Part shown: positions 42,791 to 51,073 of the stretch, one piece after another
Layout of the letters: each line of letters begins with the position of its first letter
How positions within the stretch are numbered: position 1 is the stretch's first letter
Assembly: GCF_050281185.1 (NCBI RefSeq)
Contig: NZ_JBNNWS010000013.1
Location: forward strand, 62,001 to 126,000
From: Heyndrickxia sp050281185
GTDB lineage: Bacteria > Bacillota > Bacilli > Bacillales > Bacillaceae_C
Direction: 5' to 3'
DNA: 64,000 bases
Translations under genes and position numbers: made by a program
Notes under the pieces: generated by a model
What the model was told of the DNA's origin: nothing
Database searches by the model: none
Seen by the model: only the letters and a program-made list of their open reading frames with translations

Positions 42791-43267
42791 TTGGCTACAG
42801 AAAAAGTTTTTCCTATGACACAAGCAGGAAAAGAAAAATTAGAGCAAGAACTTGAATATTTGAAAACGGTTAAACGTAAAGAAGTTGTTGAAAGAATTAA
42901 AATAGCACGTAGTTTTGGAGATCTTTCCGAGAACTCTGAATACGATTCAGCAAAAGAAGAGCAAGCATTTGTTGAAGGTCGTGTGACAACGCTAGAAAAC
43001 ATGATTCGAAATGCAAAGATTATTGAAGACGATGGTTTAAATTCTGATACGGTAACACTTGGTAAATCAGTTACTTTTATCGAATTACCAGACGGTGATG
43101 AAGAAACATACTCAATCGTAGGTAGTGCAGAAGCGGATCCATTTGAAGGGAAAATTTCAAATGACTCACCGATTGCAAAAAGTCTACTAGGTAAAAAAAT
43201 TAATGAAGAAGTAACCGTTCAAACACCTGGTGGTGAAATGAAAGTAAGGATTATTTCTATAAAATAA
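42791..43267 (+). CDS. greA: Transcription elongation factor GreA
   Basis: 158 residues. N-terminal antiparallel coiled coil with the acidic tip 'ARSFGDLSENSEYDSAKEEQ' (the D and E residues that reach the RNA polymerase active site) and a C-terminal FKBP-like domain ending 'TPGGEMKVRIISIK'. It rescues backtracked polymerase by stimulating transcript cleavage. Start TTG (MATEKVFPM), with GGAGTGAAGGG upstream. Strong terminator after it. Confidence 0.97.
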   Translation: MATEKVFPMTQAGKEKLEQELEYLKTVKRKEVVERIKIARSFGDLSENSEYDSAKEEQAFVEGRVTTLENMIRNAKIIEDDGLNSDTVTLGKSVTFIELPDGDEETYSIVGSAEADPFEGKISNDSPIAKSLLGKKINEEVTVQTPGGEMKVRIISIK

Positions 43268-43268
43268 T

Positions 43269-43307
43269 AAAAAGCTAAGTTCCTTTTTTGGGAACTTAGC
43301 TTTTTTT
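43269..43307 (+). terminator. Terminator of greA
   Basis: AAGCTAAGTTCC / GGAACTTAGCTT stem and T7 run. Confidence 0.95.
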
Positions 43308-43313
43308 GTGTTG

Positions 43314-43522
43314 AAAAGGTAAGAAAGTATTAAATTTTAAAGGCTATAAGTTTCAAAAAGTGTCTTCGTTGTCTAGCTCCAGCGCCTATCGACTAGCGGA
43401 CTTCAGGACTTCTCCCTACGATAAGTCAACATCGATTCGCCCTTAGGGGCTCATCGTGTTTCCTTTATCTCAGTCGAAGTCCCTCCAGTCCATACGTCGA
43501 TGAGCAAGGCGCTTGCGCTTTT
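43314..43522 (+). repeat. Intergenic repeat family 1, copy F, with 5' extension
   Basis: Core 43371-43522, starting GTCTAGCTCCAGCGCC and ending GGCGCTTGCGCTTTT. Arms GGACT...GGACT / AGTCC...AGTCC pair. The preceding 57 bases (43314-43370) match those before copy C. Confidence 0.9.
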
Positions 43523-43634
43523 CCTACTTTTCACAAAATTAAAATAAAAATATTCAATTTCAAGGTTATGAAATCATTTTTCCGTCAAGAATGAAGGGGT
43601 GGAAGCGAAGAAAAAAAACAGCCGAGGTGATTAA

Positions 43635-45398
43635 ATGCGAAAAAAGCGGTATGTTTTTCTTGCCATTTGCATTTTCTTAATGATTTCCTTACTAATTGGC
43701 AGGCTTGTTCAATTACAATTAATTGAAACGGAATCCTTTTCAAAACATCATATAAATCTCATTGAAGAGAGTGTAACACAACGAACACAACAGATGATTA
43801 TCGATGATGGAAGAGGACAATTCCTGGATAGAAATAATAAGTCCCTAACTTATCAAGAGAAATCAGTTTTAGTTCTCTTCCCATTTTTAAAAAAGCTGAA
43901 ATGGGATTCCTCTAAGGTAGCAAGTATACTAGATGTTTCAGAGAATCAACTATTGAGTGAATTAGAAAATGCGAAAAATCCCTTCATTTTTCATGGAAAT
44001 AATCCATATATATTAACTGATAGACAAGTAAGAGAAATAAATGAATTAAAAATACCGGGTGTATTTGCTGTTAGGAAAAAATATACTGAAGCAAATCCTA
44101 CTGCGGCACAACTGATTGGAATCACTGGTGAGGATGCTAATACATTTCTTAAAAGATACCCGGATAAAAAGGGAATGCAGAATCAGAAGATTGGTATTAC
44201 CGGATTACAAAAGCAATTTGATGAATTCTTATTACCCGATGGAGAGTCTAAGCTTGTCTATCATGTTGATGCCATTGGTGGTCCACTCTTTGGAATCAAT
44301 GTAAAATATACTGGTCCAGGTAATCCATTTTATCCTGTAAAAATACAAACCACTATAAATAAGGAATTACAGGAAGAAATAGAAAAAAAGGTAGATGAGT
44401 ATAAAATCAAAAAAGGAGGAGTTCTTCTTTTAGATATAGAAAATAATGAAATTTTAGCCGATATATCACGTCCAAAAATGAATCCAAGAGATCCATATGC
44501 TGATAATGCAGTTGAAAATATGATGTTTTCTCAGCAAATTCCTGGTTCAATCTTCAAAACAGTAGTTGCTGCAGCATCTATTGAAACTGGAATAGTAAAT
44601 GATTCCGAAATCTTCCCATGCAGTTTAGATTTGTATGGTAAGCCAGCTGAAAGGAAATTAGGAGATTTAAATTTTGATGAGAGCTTTGCACAAAGTTGTA
44701 ATCGAACATTTGGTGAATTGGCAAAAAGGTTAAAGAAAGAAAATCCGAATCTCTTAGATGAATATGCAAAAAAATTAGGACTAATAGGGCAAATTAGCTG
44801 GGATGGAGATATTTATCATTTTACGAATTTTAGACAATTCATTGAAGATGAAGGACAAGTTTTTGCTAAGGAAGAAAGTAAAAGAGATGATAATTTTGCC
44901 GCGCAAACAGGTATCGGACAGCAAGAAGTAAGAATTACACCATTAGCCGTAGCAAATATGATGGCGACAATTGCTAGGGGTGGTGAACAACTAACGGTTA
45001 GAACTGTTTCAGCAATTCAGTACCAGGATGGAACGACCATGGCTGATTTTCCTAAGCAAAAATCACAGGGAGATACCATCTCAAAAGTTACAGCAATTAA
45101 ACTTCAAAAAATGCTGAGACATGTAGTAACAAATGATAACGGTACGGGCAGATGGTTTCAACAGCTTCCATATGAAGTAGCCGGAAAATCGGGAACTGCG
45201 GAGACGGGTATTTATTTGAACAACCAACAGCTTCATAATAAATGGTTTGCTGGATATTTTCCATTTAAAAATCCAAAATATGCATTAGTTGTTGTAAACT
45301 TAGAGGTTCCAGAGAATGAAGGAGGAATTAACCCATTATTTGCGGATATAGTAAACTTAATTTATGAGAAAGATACAAAAATAAGTGGTACAAATTGA
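43635..45398 (+). CDS. pbpI: Class B penicillin-binding protein (PbpI/PBP4b)
   Basis: 587 residues. N-terminal membrane anchor (residues 5-24), a dimerisation domain, then a transpeptidase domain with catalytic SIFK near 304, SCN near 353 and KSGTAE near 518. It crosslinks peptidoglycan stem peptides. The position upstream of the DUF1510 gene matches B. subtilis yrrR (pbpI), which is expressed in sporulation. Start ATG with CCGAGGTGA. The last four bases overlap a spurious upstream extension of the next gene. Confidence 0.92.
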   Translation: MRKKRYVFLAICIFLMISLLIGRLVQLQLIETESFSKHHINLIEESVTQRTQQMIIDDGRGQFLDRNNKSLTYQEKSVLVLFPFLKKLKWDSSKVASILDVSENQLLSELENAKNPFIFHGNNPYILTDRQVREINELKIPGVFAVRKKYTEANPTAAQLIGITGEDANTFLKRYPDKKGMQNQKIGITGLQKQFDEFLLPDGESKLVYHVDAIGGPLFGINVKYTGPGNPFYPVKIQTTINKELQEEIEKKVDEYKIKKGGVLLLDIENNEILADISRPKMNPRDPYADNAVENMMFSQQIPGSIFKTVVAAASIETGIVNDSEIFPCSLDLYGKPAERKLGDLNFDESFAQSCNRTFGELAKRLKKENPNLLDEYAKKLGLIGQISWDGDIYHFTNFRQFIEDEGQVFAKEESKRDDNFAAQTGIGQQEVRITPLAVANMMATIARGGEQLTVRTVSAIQYQDGTTMADFPKQKSQGDTISKVTAIKLQKMLRHVVTNDNGTGRWFQQLPYEVAGKSGTAETGIYLNNQQLHNKWFAGYFPFKNPKYALVVVNLEVPENEGGINPLFADIVNLIYEKDTKISGTN

Positions 45399-45472
45399 GT
45401 AATTATTCGTATAAACTTTTCCTTCATAAAAAGTCATGGTATGATAATGTCAATGAAAAGGGGGATTTGAAA

Positions 45473-46186
45473 ATGGCAAATCATTATGATAATCAATTTC
45501 GTTCCCGATCTGTCCAAAGATCCAAAAGACGAAAAACGAATATCATATTAAATTCGTTGATATTAGTTGTCATTGTGTTAATTATTGTTGTTGGTTGTTC
45601 CATCTTTTTAGGTGGTAAAAATAATGATCAAAAAGCATCTGCTATTAAAAATAATAAAATGACTGAACATAAAAATAATGATAGTAAGTCAAACACAACA
45701 GAAGACACAAGTGGAAGTCAAGAAAACACTGAATCAGATAGTAATAGCACAACTACAGATGATAATAATTCAGGAAAAGATCAGGAAAATAATACTAGCC
45801 TAACTGATGAAAACAAGCAGGATTTAGACGGTGAAGACGTTGTTGCTGAAGAGAGTCAGGAACCAAATGTAAAAAAATCATACACAAATCCGAATTGGAA
45901 GAGTGTTGGTACAGAACAAACAAATGGTCATCAGTACTCATCAGATGCAAATTCAATTGATTGGAAAGAAAAAACAGCTGCTTTATCATATGCAACCGGA
46001 ATTTCTCAAGACAACTTAACCATTTGGTTTTTAGGACGTGATGGTGGTTCTGATAATGAAGTGACAGGAACTGTTTCCCCAAAGAATGACTCATCAAAGG
46101 TTTATCGTGTTTACCTTAACTGGGTAGATGGGGAAGGATGGAAACCTACAAAAGTATTGGAACTTGAAAAAAATGATAAGCGATAA
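45473..46186 (+). CDS. yrrS: YrrS-like DUF1510 membrane-anchored protein
   Basis: 237 residues. A short basic cytoplasmic N-terminus ('RSVQRSKRRKTN'), one helix (about 27-47), a low-complexity extracytoplasmic linker rich in N, D, S, T and E (about 50-150), then a compact C-terminal DUF1510 domain ending 'VYRVYLNWVDGEGWKPTKVL'. Partner of PbpI by operon position; function unknown. ATG at 45473 with AAGGGGGA; earlier in-frame starts reach into pbpI and lack a site. Confidence 0.9.
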   Translation: MANHYDNQFRSRSVQRSKRRKTNIILNSLILVVIVLIIVVGCSIFLGGKNNDQKASAIKNNKMTEHKNNDSKSNTTEDTSGSQENTESDSNSTTTDDNNSGKDQENNTSLTDENKQDLDGEDVVAEESQEPNVKKSYTNPNWKSVGTEQTNGHQYSSDANSIDWKEKTAALSYATGISQDNLTIWFLGRDGGSDNEVTGTVSPKNDSSKVYRVYLNWVDGEGWKPTKVLELEKNDKR

Positions 46187-46221
46187 AAAAGATATCTGCA
46201 CTTTATGCAGATATCTTTTTT
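46185..46221 (+). terminator. Terminator of pbpI-yrrS
   Basis: GATATCTGCA / TGCAGATATC stem with flanking A- and T-runs. It can also serve the convergent minus-strand gene. Confidence 0.93.
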
Positions 46222-46226
46222 CTTAA

Positions 46227-46433
46227 TCATTTTTTTAATTTAAAATGAACCACTGCAGAGTAAAATTTCCTTCCGTTTTCATCTACATGCATTTGGTGAG
46301 ATACAGTATGGACATGCATCATAATTGCCTTATTCTGTTCTACTTTATCATTTATTTTCTTTTCAAGTTCTTTAATATCTGTTGCTTCAAAAAACTCTAT
46401 TTTGTCCTCTATTAATTCAAATTGAAAATTCAT
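46227..46433 (-). CDS. yrzA: DUF2536 family small protein (YrzA)
   Basis: 68 residues, MNFQFELIEDKIEFFEAT... ending 'GRKFYSAVVHFKLKK'. This is the DUF2536 pattern; function unknown. Start at 46433 is six bases after GGAGGG on the minus strand; the ATG at 46439 abuts that site. Convergent with yrrS and divergent from mtnN, as B. subtilis yrzA. Confidence 0.88.
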   Translation of the reverse strand: MNFQFELIEDKIEFFEATDIKELEKKINDKVEQNKAIMMHVHTVSHQMHVDENGRKFYSAVVHFKLKK

Positions 46434-46533
46434 CTTCATCCCTCCATTTTCTATTTTATCAGGAAAAAGTGATTTTTTGACTCTATTGTTTTATAATAAA
46501 GTGAAAATGACGATGAATGAAAGAGGTATTGAG

Positions 46534-47235
46534 ATGAAGATAGCTATTATTGGGGCTATGGAAGAAGAAGTAGCCATTTTAAGAGACAATATAGAAAACC
46601 GAACAGTCGAAACGATTGCAGGATACGAATTTTCTACTGGAAAAATGAATCATTCAGAAGTAATCTTGCTTCGTTCAGGAATTGGAAAAGTAAATGCGGC
46701 AATGTCAACATCCATCTTATTACATAAGTATAAACCAGATGTTGTCATTAATACTGGTTCTGCTGGAGGATTTAATCCAGCTTTAAAGGTTGGTGATTTA
46801 GTCATTTCAACTGAGGTTCGGCATCATGATGTAGATGTTACTATATTTGGTTACGAATATGGACAAGTTCCTCAAATGCCACCTGCATTTCAAGCGAATG
46901 ACCAATTAATTTCGATTGCAGAGGAATGTGCAAAGGAACTTGAAGATATTCAAGCCGTAAAAGGATTAATTGCTACGGGTGACTCGTTCATGAATGATCC
47001 AAATAGAGTGGAATTTGTACGTGAAAAATTTCCACAGCTCCAAGCATCTGAGATGGAAGCAGCAGCCATTGCACAAGTTGCATACCAATTTAATATACCA
47101 TTTGTGATTATACGCTCTTTATCTGATATAGCAGGAAAAGAATCTAATATATCCTTTGATCAGTTTTTGGAAACTGCAGCATTAAACTCTGCAAAGCTCG
47201 TTATGGGGATTGTCAAACAGCTAAAGAATAACTAG
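46534..47235 (+). CDS. mtnN: 5'-methylthioadenosine/S-adenosylhomocysteine nucleosidase
   Basis: 233 residues. 'KIAIIGAMEEEVAILRD' contains the catalytic Glu12; 'VINTGSAGGFNP', 'EMEAAAIAQVAYQF' and 'IRSLSDIAGKE' (catalytic Asp) complete the family signature. It cleaves MTA and SAH, feeding methionine salvage and removing methylation inhibitors. ATG at 46534 follows AAGAGGT. In B. subtilis yrrT precedes it and mccA-mccB follow; none of these is present here. Confidence 0.96.
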   Translation: MKIAIIGAMEEEVAILRDNIENRTVETIAGYEFSTGKMNHSEVILLRSGIGKVNAAMSTSILLHKYKPDVVINTGSAGGFNPALKVGDLVISTEVRHHDVDVTIFGYEYGQVPQMPPAFQANDQLISIAEECAKELEDIQAVKGLIATGDSFMNDPNRVEFVREKFPQLQASEMEAAAIAQVAYQFNIPFVIIRSLSDIAGKESNISFDQFLETAALNSAKLVMGIVKQLKNN

Positions 47236-47334
47236 TTTGATGATTTTATTTCCATATCTTCCGCTAATTACATGGGAAATGACCTTTAAATCTATGATAA
47301 AGTAAAAAAAGAGATTCATAGAGAAGGTTAGGTG

Positions 47335-47598
47335 ATGATCGTGTCTAAGGCGAAAGTTCTTTATGAAAAAATGATAGATTATAAACGATATGGATTTACT
47401 TTATTAGCTTTGACAACGTTTTTATATTTAGGAGCTGCTCTTCCTATGGATGGAAGAACACTGCATAAAACATATATTTTAATGGGTGGAACTGCTATTT
47501 TAATAATATTATCAGTTAGTTTCTTTTTATTATCAAACCGATGCAGAACCATTCTCCTTGAAAGTGAAGAAGGAAAAGAATATTTAATGAAAAAATAA
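47335..47598 (+). CDS. yrhC: YrhC-like small membrane protein
   Basis: 87 residues with two helices (about 17-37 and 45-66) joined by a short loop, and a basic/acidic tail. 'YGFTLLALTTFLYLGAALP' matches the YrhC family. In B. subtilis yrhC ends the mtnN-mccAB cluster; here it directly follows mtnN. Function unknown. The start is uncertain: ATG 47335 (GAAGG upstream), GTG 47332 and GTG 47341 are all possible. Confidence 0.8.
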   Translation: MIVSKAKVLYEKMIDYKRYGFTLLALTTFLYLGAALPMDGRTLHKTYILMGGTAILIILSVSFFLLSNRCRTILLESEEGKEYLMKK

Positions 47599-47621
47599 CG
47601 CAAAATATGCGTTATTTTTTT
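47591..47621 (+). terminator. Terminator of mtnN-yrhC
   Basis: AAAAATAACGCA / TGCGTTATTTTT stem overlapping the yrhC stop codon. Confidence 0.88.
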
Positions 47622-47622
47622 A

Positions 47623-47686
47623 TTGACATATGCTTATGTAAATGTGGTATTATAATTTACGTTCATTTTATTTCGCATACGAAATA
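47623..47686 (+). promoter_or_regulatory. Promoter region and MarR-type operator of the efflux operon
   Basis: TTGACA at 47623 with TATTAT at 47648 (19-bp spacer, longer than ideal). A perfect palindrome TATTTCG-CATA-CGAAATA lies at 47669-47686, just after the expected transcription start, and a related half-site GAGAAATA follows at about 47695. This is where a MarR repressor would be expected to bind. Confidence 0.6.
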
Positions 47687-47749
47687 TTATATATGAGAAA
47701 TATTAGTGAAGTGAAGTATTGTATATAAATAAAAAAAGGAGGGAAAATA

Positions 47750-48184
47750 TTGTGGAGTGTTTTCAATAATGAGGTTCTAGAATCATTTTCTCAAATTAAT
47801 AAAGAAATATTCAAATTAGCAAAAGAAGATGCGGAAAATATTGGGTTAACGGTCGTACAGCTAAAAGCACTTTATCAAATTTCTACTAAACCAAAAATTG
47901 GTTTAAGTGAACTAGCTGAGAATTTAAAATTGACAAACAGTACTGTAAGTGGAGTTATTGATCGATTAGTTAATAGTGGATATGTTGAAAGAGATAATCC
48001 AAAACATGATCGTCGTGCCATTACCCTTCATTTAACGAATGAAGGAAAATTAAAAATAAAGCAATTTATTGAATCGGACTCTAAATTAGTCAAATATCTA
48101 AATAAAATCAATCAATTGCCTGAAGAAGATATTAAACAATTACTTCAAATTCACAAAGAAATATTAAACATTTTAACGTTTTAG
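47750..48184 (+). CDS. MarR-family transcriptional regulator
   Basis: 144 residues. Winged helix with 'IGLSELAENLKLTNSTVSGVIDRLVNSGYVERDNPKHDRRAITLHLT', the MarR core including the DxRxxxLxLT wing. Start TTG with AAGGAGGG. First gene of a three-gene operon with an HlyD adaptor and an MFS exporter, so very likely its repressor, released by a drug-like ligand. B. subtilis yhbI-yhbJ-yhcA has the same layout. Confidence 0.9.
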   Translation: MWSVFNNEVLESFSQINKEIFKLAKEDAENIGLTVVQLKALYQISTKPKIGLSELAENLKLTNSTVSGVIDRLVNSGYVERDNPKHDRRAITLHLTNEGKLKIKQFIESDSKLVKYLNKINQLPEEDIKQLLQIHKEILNILTF

Positions 48185-48200
48185 GAGGAAATGAACATCT

Positions 48201-48845
48201 ATGAATGCAAAACGAATGATATTAATTAATGTTATTTTACTAATCATATTAGTAGGTGGCGGATTTACCGGCTATTATTACTACAATCGTTCAGTTACTT
48301 ATTTAACAACAGACAATGCCCAAATTTCAGGACAACAGGTCAATATAGCTTCACCAGTTAGTGGTAAATTAATTGACTGGAATGCAAAAACAGGGGATAC
48401 TTTCGCTAAAAATGATAAAATCGCTACTGTTCAAACTACGGGTGCCGCTGGAACTCAAAATATTGATATTAAAGCACCTGCAAACGGTACAATTGTTCAA
48501 TCAAATGCAGTTAAAAACACAATTGTTGGTGCAGGTACACCACTAGCTATTACTTATGATTTAACTAATTTATGGGTAACAGCAAATATTGAGGAAACCA
48601 AAATTGATGACGTCCAAGTAGGACAAGATGTTGATGTATATGTAGATGCATATCCAAATTCTACTTTAAAGGGTAAGGTGCAAGAAATAGGATTAGCGAC
48701 CGCAGGAACTTTTTCTTTATTGCCAAGTAGTAATGCTTCAGGGAATTATACGAAGGAAACTCAAGTAATTCCAGTCAAAATATCCATTGTGAGCACTCTT
48801 AATTTAGTTCCAGGTATGAATGTGACTGTGCGAATTCATAAGTAG
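48201..48845 (+). CDS. HlyD/EmrA-like efflux adaptor
   Basis: 214 residues. One N-terminal helix (7-27), then a split lipoyl/biotinyl domain ('TDNAQISGQQVNIASPVSGKL' and 'IDIKAPANGTIVQSN') and a beta-barrel segment ending 'VPGMNVTVRIHK'. The long coiled coil that separates the lipoyl halves in EmrA is replaced by a short loop, as suits a cell without an outer membrane. Works with the MFS exporter downstream. AGGAGG upstream of the ATG. Confidence 0.9.
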   Translation: MNAKRMILINVILLIILVGGGFTGYYYYNRSVTYLTTDNAQISGQQVNIASPVSGKLIDWNAKTGDTFAKNDKIATVQTTGAAGTQNIDIKAPANGTIVQSNAVKNTIVGAGTPLAITYDLTNLWVTANIEETKIDDVQVGQDVDVYVDAYPNSTLKGKVQEIGLATAGTFSLLPSSNASGNYTKETQVIPVKISIVSTLNLVPGMNVTVRIHK

Positions 48846-48853
48846 GTGATGAC

Positions 48854-50695
48854 ATGTCAATATATATCGCAGGTTATATTCTGATATCAATTTTATTGTT
48901 TGTAGTTGTAAACTTCATTCTCCGTAAAAAGAATGTAAATAGGCTCAACCAAAGCTTAAATGAACAAATAGGAGAAAAAGTCGAAGATACAAATAATGAA
49001 AAAGATATAACTATTACAGATGAATTGATAAATGAAACACTCCAAACAACTGCAATATCCGAACCAGCTTTAGAATACGTAAATGAAGCTGCTGATTTGG
49101 TTAAAGAGGAAGAAAAGGTTACTAGTGACCGTAAAGATACTAGTGAAGCAGGAAAACAGATAGATGAGCAGCTTGCTAATGGTAGAGGAAAGATCATTGC
49201 AGCCATGATGCTCGGAGCGTTTGTAGCAATTTTAAATCAAACACTTTTAAATGTTGCGATTCCTCACATTATGAATGACCTAAATATCTCTGCAAGTACT
49301 GTTCAATGGCTTTCTACCGGATATATGCTTACGAATGGAATTTTTATTCCTATTACAGCTTTTCTGATTGCAAAACTAGGAACAAGAAAATTGTTACTAT
49401 TTTCTGTTTCGGCATTTACTATAGGCTCTTTTATATGTTCCATATCAACCGGATTTTCAATGCTAATGTTGGGAAGAGTCATACAGGCAGCAGGCGCCGG
49501 GGTGATTATGCCATTATTGATGACGGTATTTTTAACCATTTTCCCACCAGAAAAACGTGGTGCTGCAATGGGATTAATGGGTGTGGCAATGATTTTTGCC
49601 CCAGCCATCGGTCCAACTCTATCTGGGTGGCTTATCGGCCATTACTCATGGAGAGTATTGTTTGATATTGTTATTCCATTTGGAATTCTTGATTTAATTT
49701 TGGCATTCGCTTGGATGAAGGATGTTACAAAAGTCACGAATCCAAAATTTGATACACCAGGATTTATTTTTTCAGCTATTGGTCTAGGCTTTTTACTATA
49801 TGGGTTTAGTGAAGCCGGGAATAATGGATGGGGAAGTGCAGTAGTAATTATTTCCTTGGTTATTGGAATCATTGGTTTAATTTTATTTGTATGGAGAGAA
49901 TTAACCACTGATAATCCGATGCTGGAATTACGTGTTTTTAAATACGATATCTTTGCATTAACCACCGTAATTAGCATGGTTATTAATATGGCAATGTTTG
50001 CAGCGATGATTTTACTTCCGATTTACTTACAAAATATTCGTGGTTTTACCGCATTGGAATCGGGCTTGCTTATGCTGCCAGGTGCCATTGTTATGGGGAT
50101 TATGTCACCAATATCAGGAAAATTATTTGACCGAATGGGTGCAAGGCCATTGGCTATATTTGGTTTAATCATTACTGTTATTACAACATGGCAATTTACT
50201 CAATTAACGATGCAAACATCCTATGCACATATCATGATTTTATATGTATTACGGATGTTCGGAATGTCATTTTTGATGATGACGGTTATGACTGAAGGGA
50301 TGAATCAATTACCACTTCACTTAACAAGTCATGGAACCGCAGCATCAAACACAGCACGAACAGTTGCAGGAAGTATAGGTACAGCCTTTTTAGTAACAGT
50401 TATGACAACTCGAACAGGATACCACGCTGCAAATTATGGTAATGTCATTTCTAGTTCAAATCCATATATTGCAAACAAACTAACAGAACTAGGGCAAGGA
50501 ATTGCGAGTGCAGCTGGTATTCCTTCACAGTCAGGGCAGGGGTTGGCAACCAGCACTATTTATGGAAAAGTAATGCAGCAGTCTACGATTAGCGGGATCA
50601 ATGATGCCTTCGTTGTAGCAACTGGAATTGCTGCTGTTGCATTAATTCTTGCATTTTTTATAAAACGTTCAAAACCAGCTGCAGGTAAAAAATAA
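48854..50695 (+). CDS. MFS drug exporter, DHA2/EmrB type, with N-terminal extension
   Basis: 613 residues. The 14-helix DHA2 transporter starts near residue 112 ('GKIIAAMMLGAFVAILNQTL') and has the motif C-like 'GVAMIFAPAIGPTLSGWLIG' region. Before it lies an unusual 110-residue extension: one extra helix (4-24), a KKNVNRLNQ basic stretch, and a hydrophilic Glu/Lys-rich linker. Typical EmrB proteins are about 510-530 residues. Start ATG with TAGGTGAT; no internal start with a better site. Exports drugs by proton antiport; the substrate is unknown. Confidence 0.9.
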   Translation: MSIYIAGYILISILLFVVVNFILRKKNVNRLNQSLNEQIGEKVEDTNNEKDITITDELINETLQTTAISEPALEYVNEAADLVKEEEKVTSDRKDTSEAGKQIDEQLANGRGKIIAAMMLGAFVAILNQTLLNVAIPHIMNDLNISASTVQWLSTGYMLTNGIFIPITAFLIAKLGTRKLLLFSVSAFTIGSFICSISTGFSMLMLGRVIQAAGAGVIMPLLMTVFLTIFPPEKRGAAMGLMGVAMIFAPAIGPTLSGWLIGHYSWRVLFDIVIPFGILDLILAFAWMKDVTKVTNPKFDTPGFIFSAIGLGFLLYGFSEAGNNGWGSAVVIISLVIGIIGLILFVWRELTTDNPMLELRVFKYDIFALTTVISMVINMAMFAAMILLPIYLQNIRGFTALESGLLMLPGAIVMGIMSPISGKLFDRMGARPLAIFGLIITVITTWQFTQLTMQTSYAHIMILYVLRMFGMSFLMMTVMTEGMNQLPLHLTSHGTAASNTARTVAGSIGTAFLVTVMTTRTGYHAANYGNVISSSNPYIANKLTELGQGIASAAGIPSQSGQGLATSTIYGKVMQQSTISGINDAFVVATGIAAVALILAFFIKRSKPAAGKK

Positions 50696-50727
50696 AGGCC
50701 AGAGGAGAATCCTTTGGCCTTTTTCCT
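50694..50727 (+). terminator. Terminator of the efflux operon
   Basis: AAAGGCCA / TTGGCCTTT stem with a 12-base loop and T-run. Confidence 0.9.
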
Positions 50728-50789
50728 TTTATTAAAAACTATTTTTCGCATATATTCATAAAAAAATTTAAAAAATTTTTAAAAAAATG

Positions 50790-50818
50790 TTTACAGATAA
50801 GATTTTTTTGGATATACT
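50790..50818 (+). promoter_or_regulatory. Promoter of the micro-ORF array
   Basis: TTTACA, exactly 17 bp, TATACT, 44 bp before the first small ORF. Confidence 0.72.
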
Positions 50819-50862
50819 TACCTTTATAAGTAAAAAATTCATTTAAAGGGAGGTCGTTTGAA

Positions 50863-50943
50863 GTGAAAAAATTAACTGGATTATTTATTGTTCAAAACTT
50901 TATATTTGACCATTCGACCTTGCCGAAATTAGAATTGCTTTAA
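50863..50943 (+). CDS. Putative 26-aa peptide (micro-ORF 1)
   Basis: GTG start with AAAGGGAGGT eight bases upstream, directly after a good promoter. The peptide begins MKKLTGLFIVQNFIF, a basic start followed by a hydrophobic stretch, and ends PKLELL. No family recognised. A strong terminator follows within 16 bases, so the RNA is only about 170 nt. It may be a leader peptide, a small toxin-like peptide, or a decayed relative of the YrzI peptides downstream. Confidence 0.55.
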   Translation: MKKLTGLFIVQNFIFDHSTLPKLELL

Positions 50944-50957
50944 CTTAACTAATAATC

Positions 50958-50996
50958 TAAGCCGCAGGACGGATGTATGTCTTCCTGCGGTTTTTT
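50958..50996 (+). terminator. First of two tandem terminators
   Basis: CCGCAGGA / TCCTGCGG hairpin (preceded by AAG) and T6 run. It ends the transcript of micro-ORF 1. Confidence 0.9.
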
Positions 50997-51009
50997 GCTG
51001 TCTTTAAAA

Positions 51010-51050
51010 CCTAAAGTCGCAGGGGATGCTTTCTTCCTGCGGCTTTTTCT
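51010..51050 (+). terminator. Second of two tandem terminators
   Basis: AGTCGCAGG / CCTGCGGCT hairpin and T5. It repeats the CGCAGG...CCTGCGG arms of the first, about 52 bases away. Confidence 0.88.
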
Positions 51051-51073
51051 GTATTAAAGGAGGTGAAACTATA

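Noticed and set aside
46475..46500. Sigma-A promoter of mtnN
   Set aside because: TTGACT and TATAAT are present but only 9 bp apart, too close to form one promoter.
49303..49608. 100-codon minus-strand frame in the MFS gene
   Set aside because: Shadow of the transporter's helices; no start signal.
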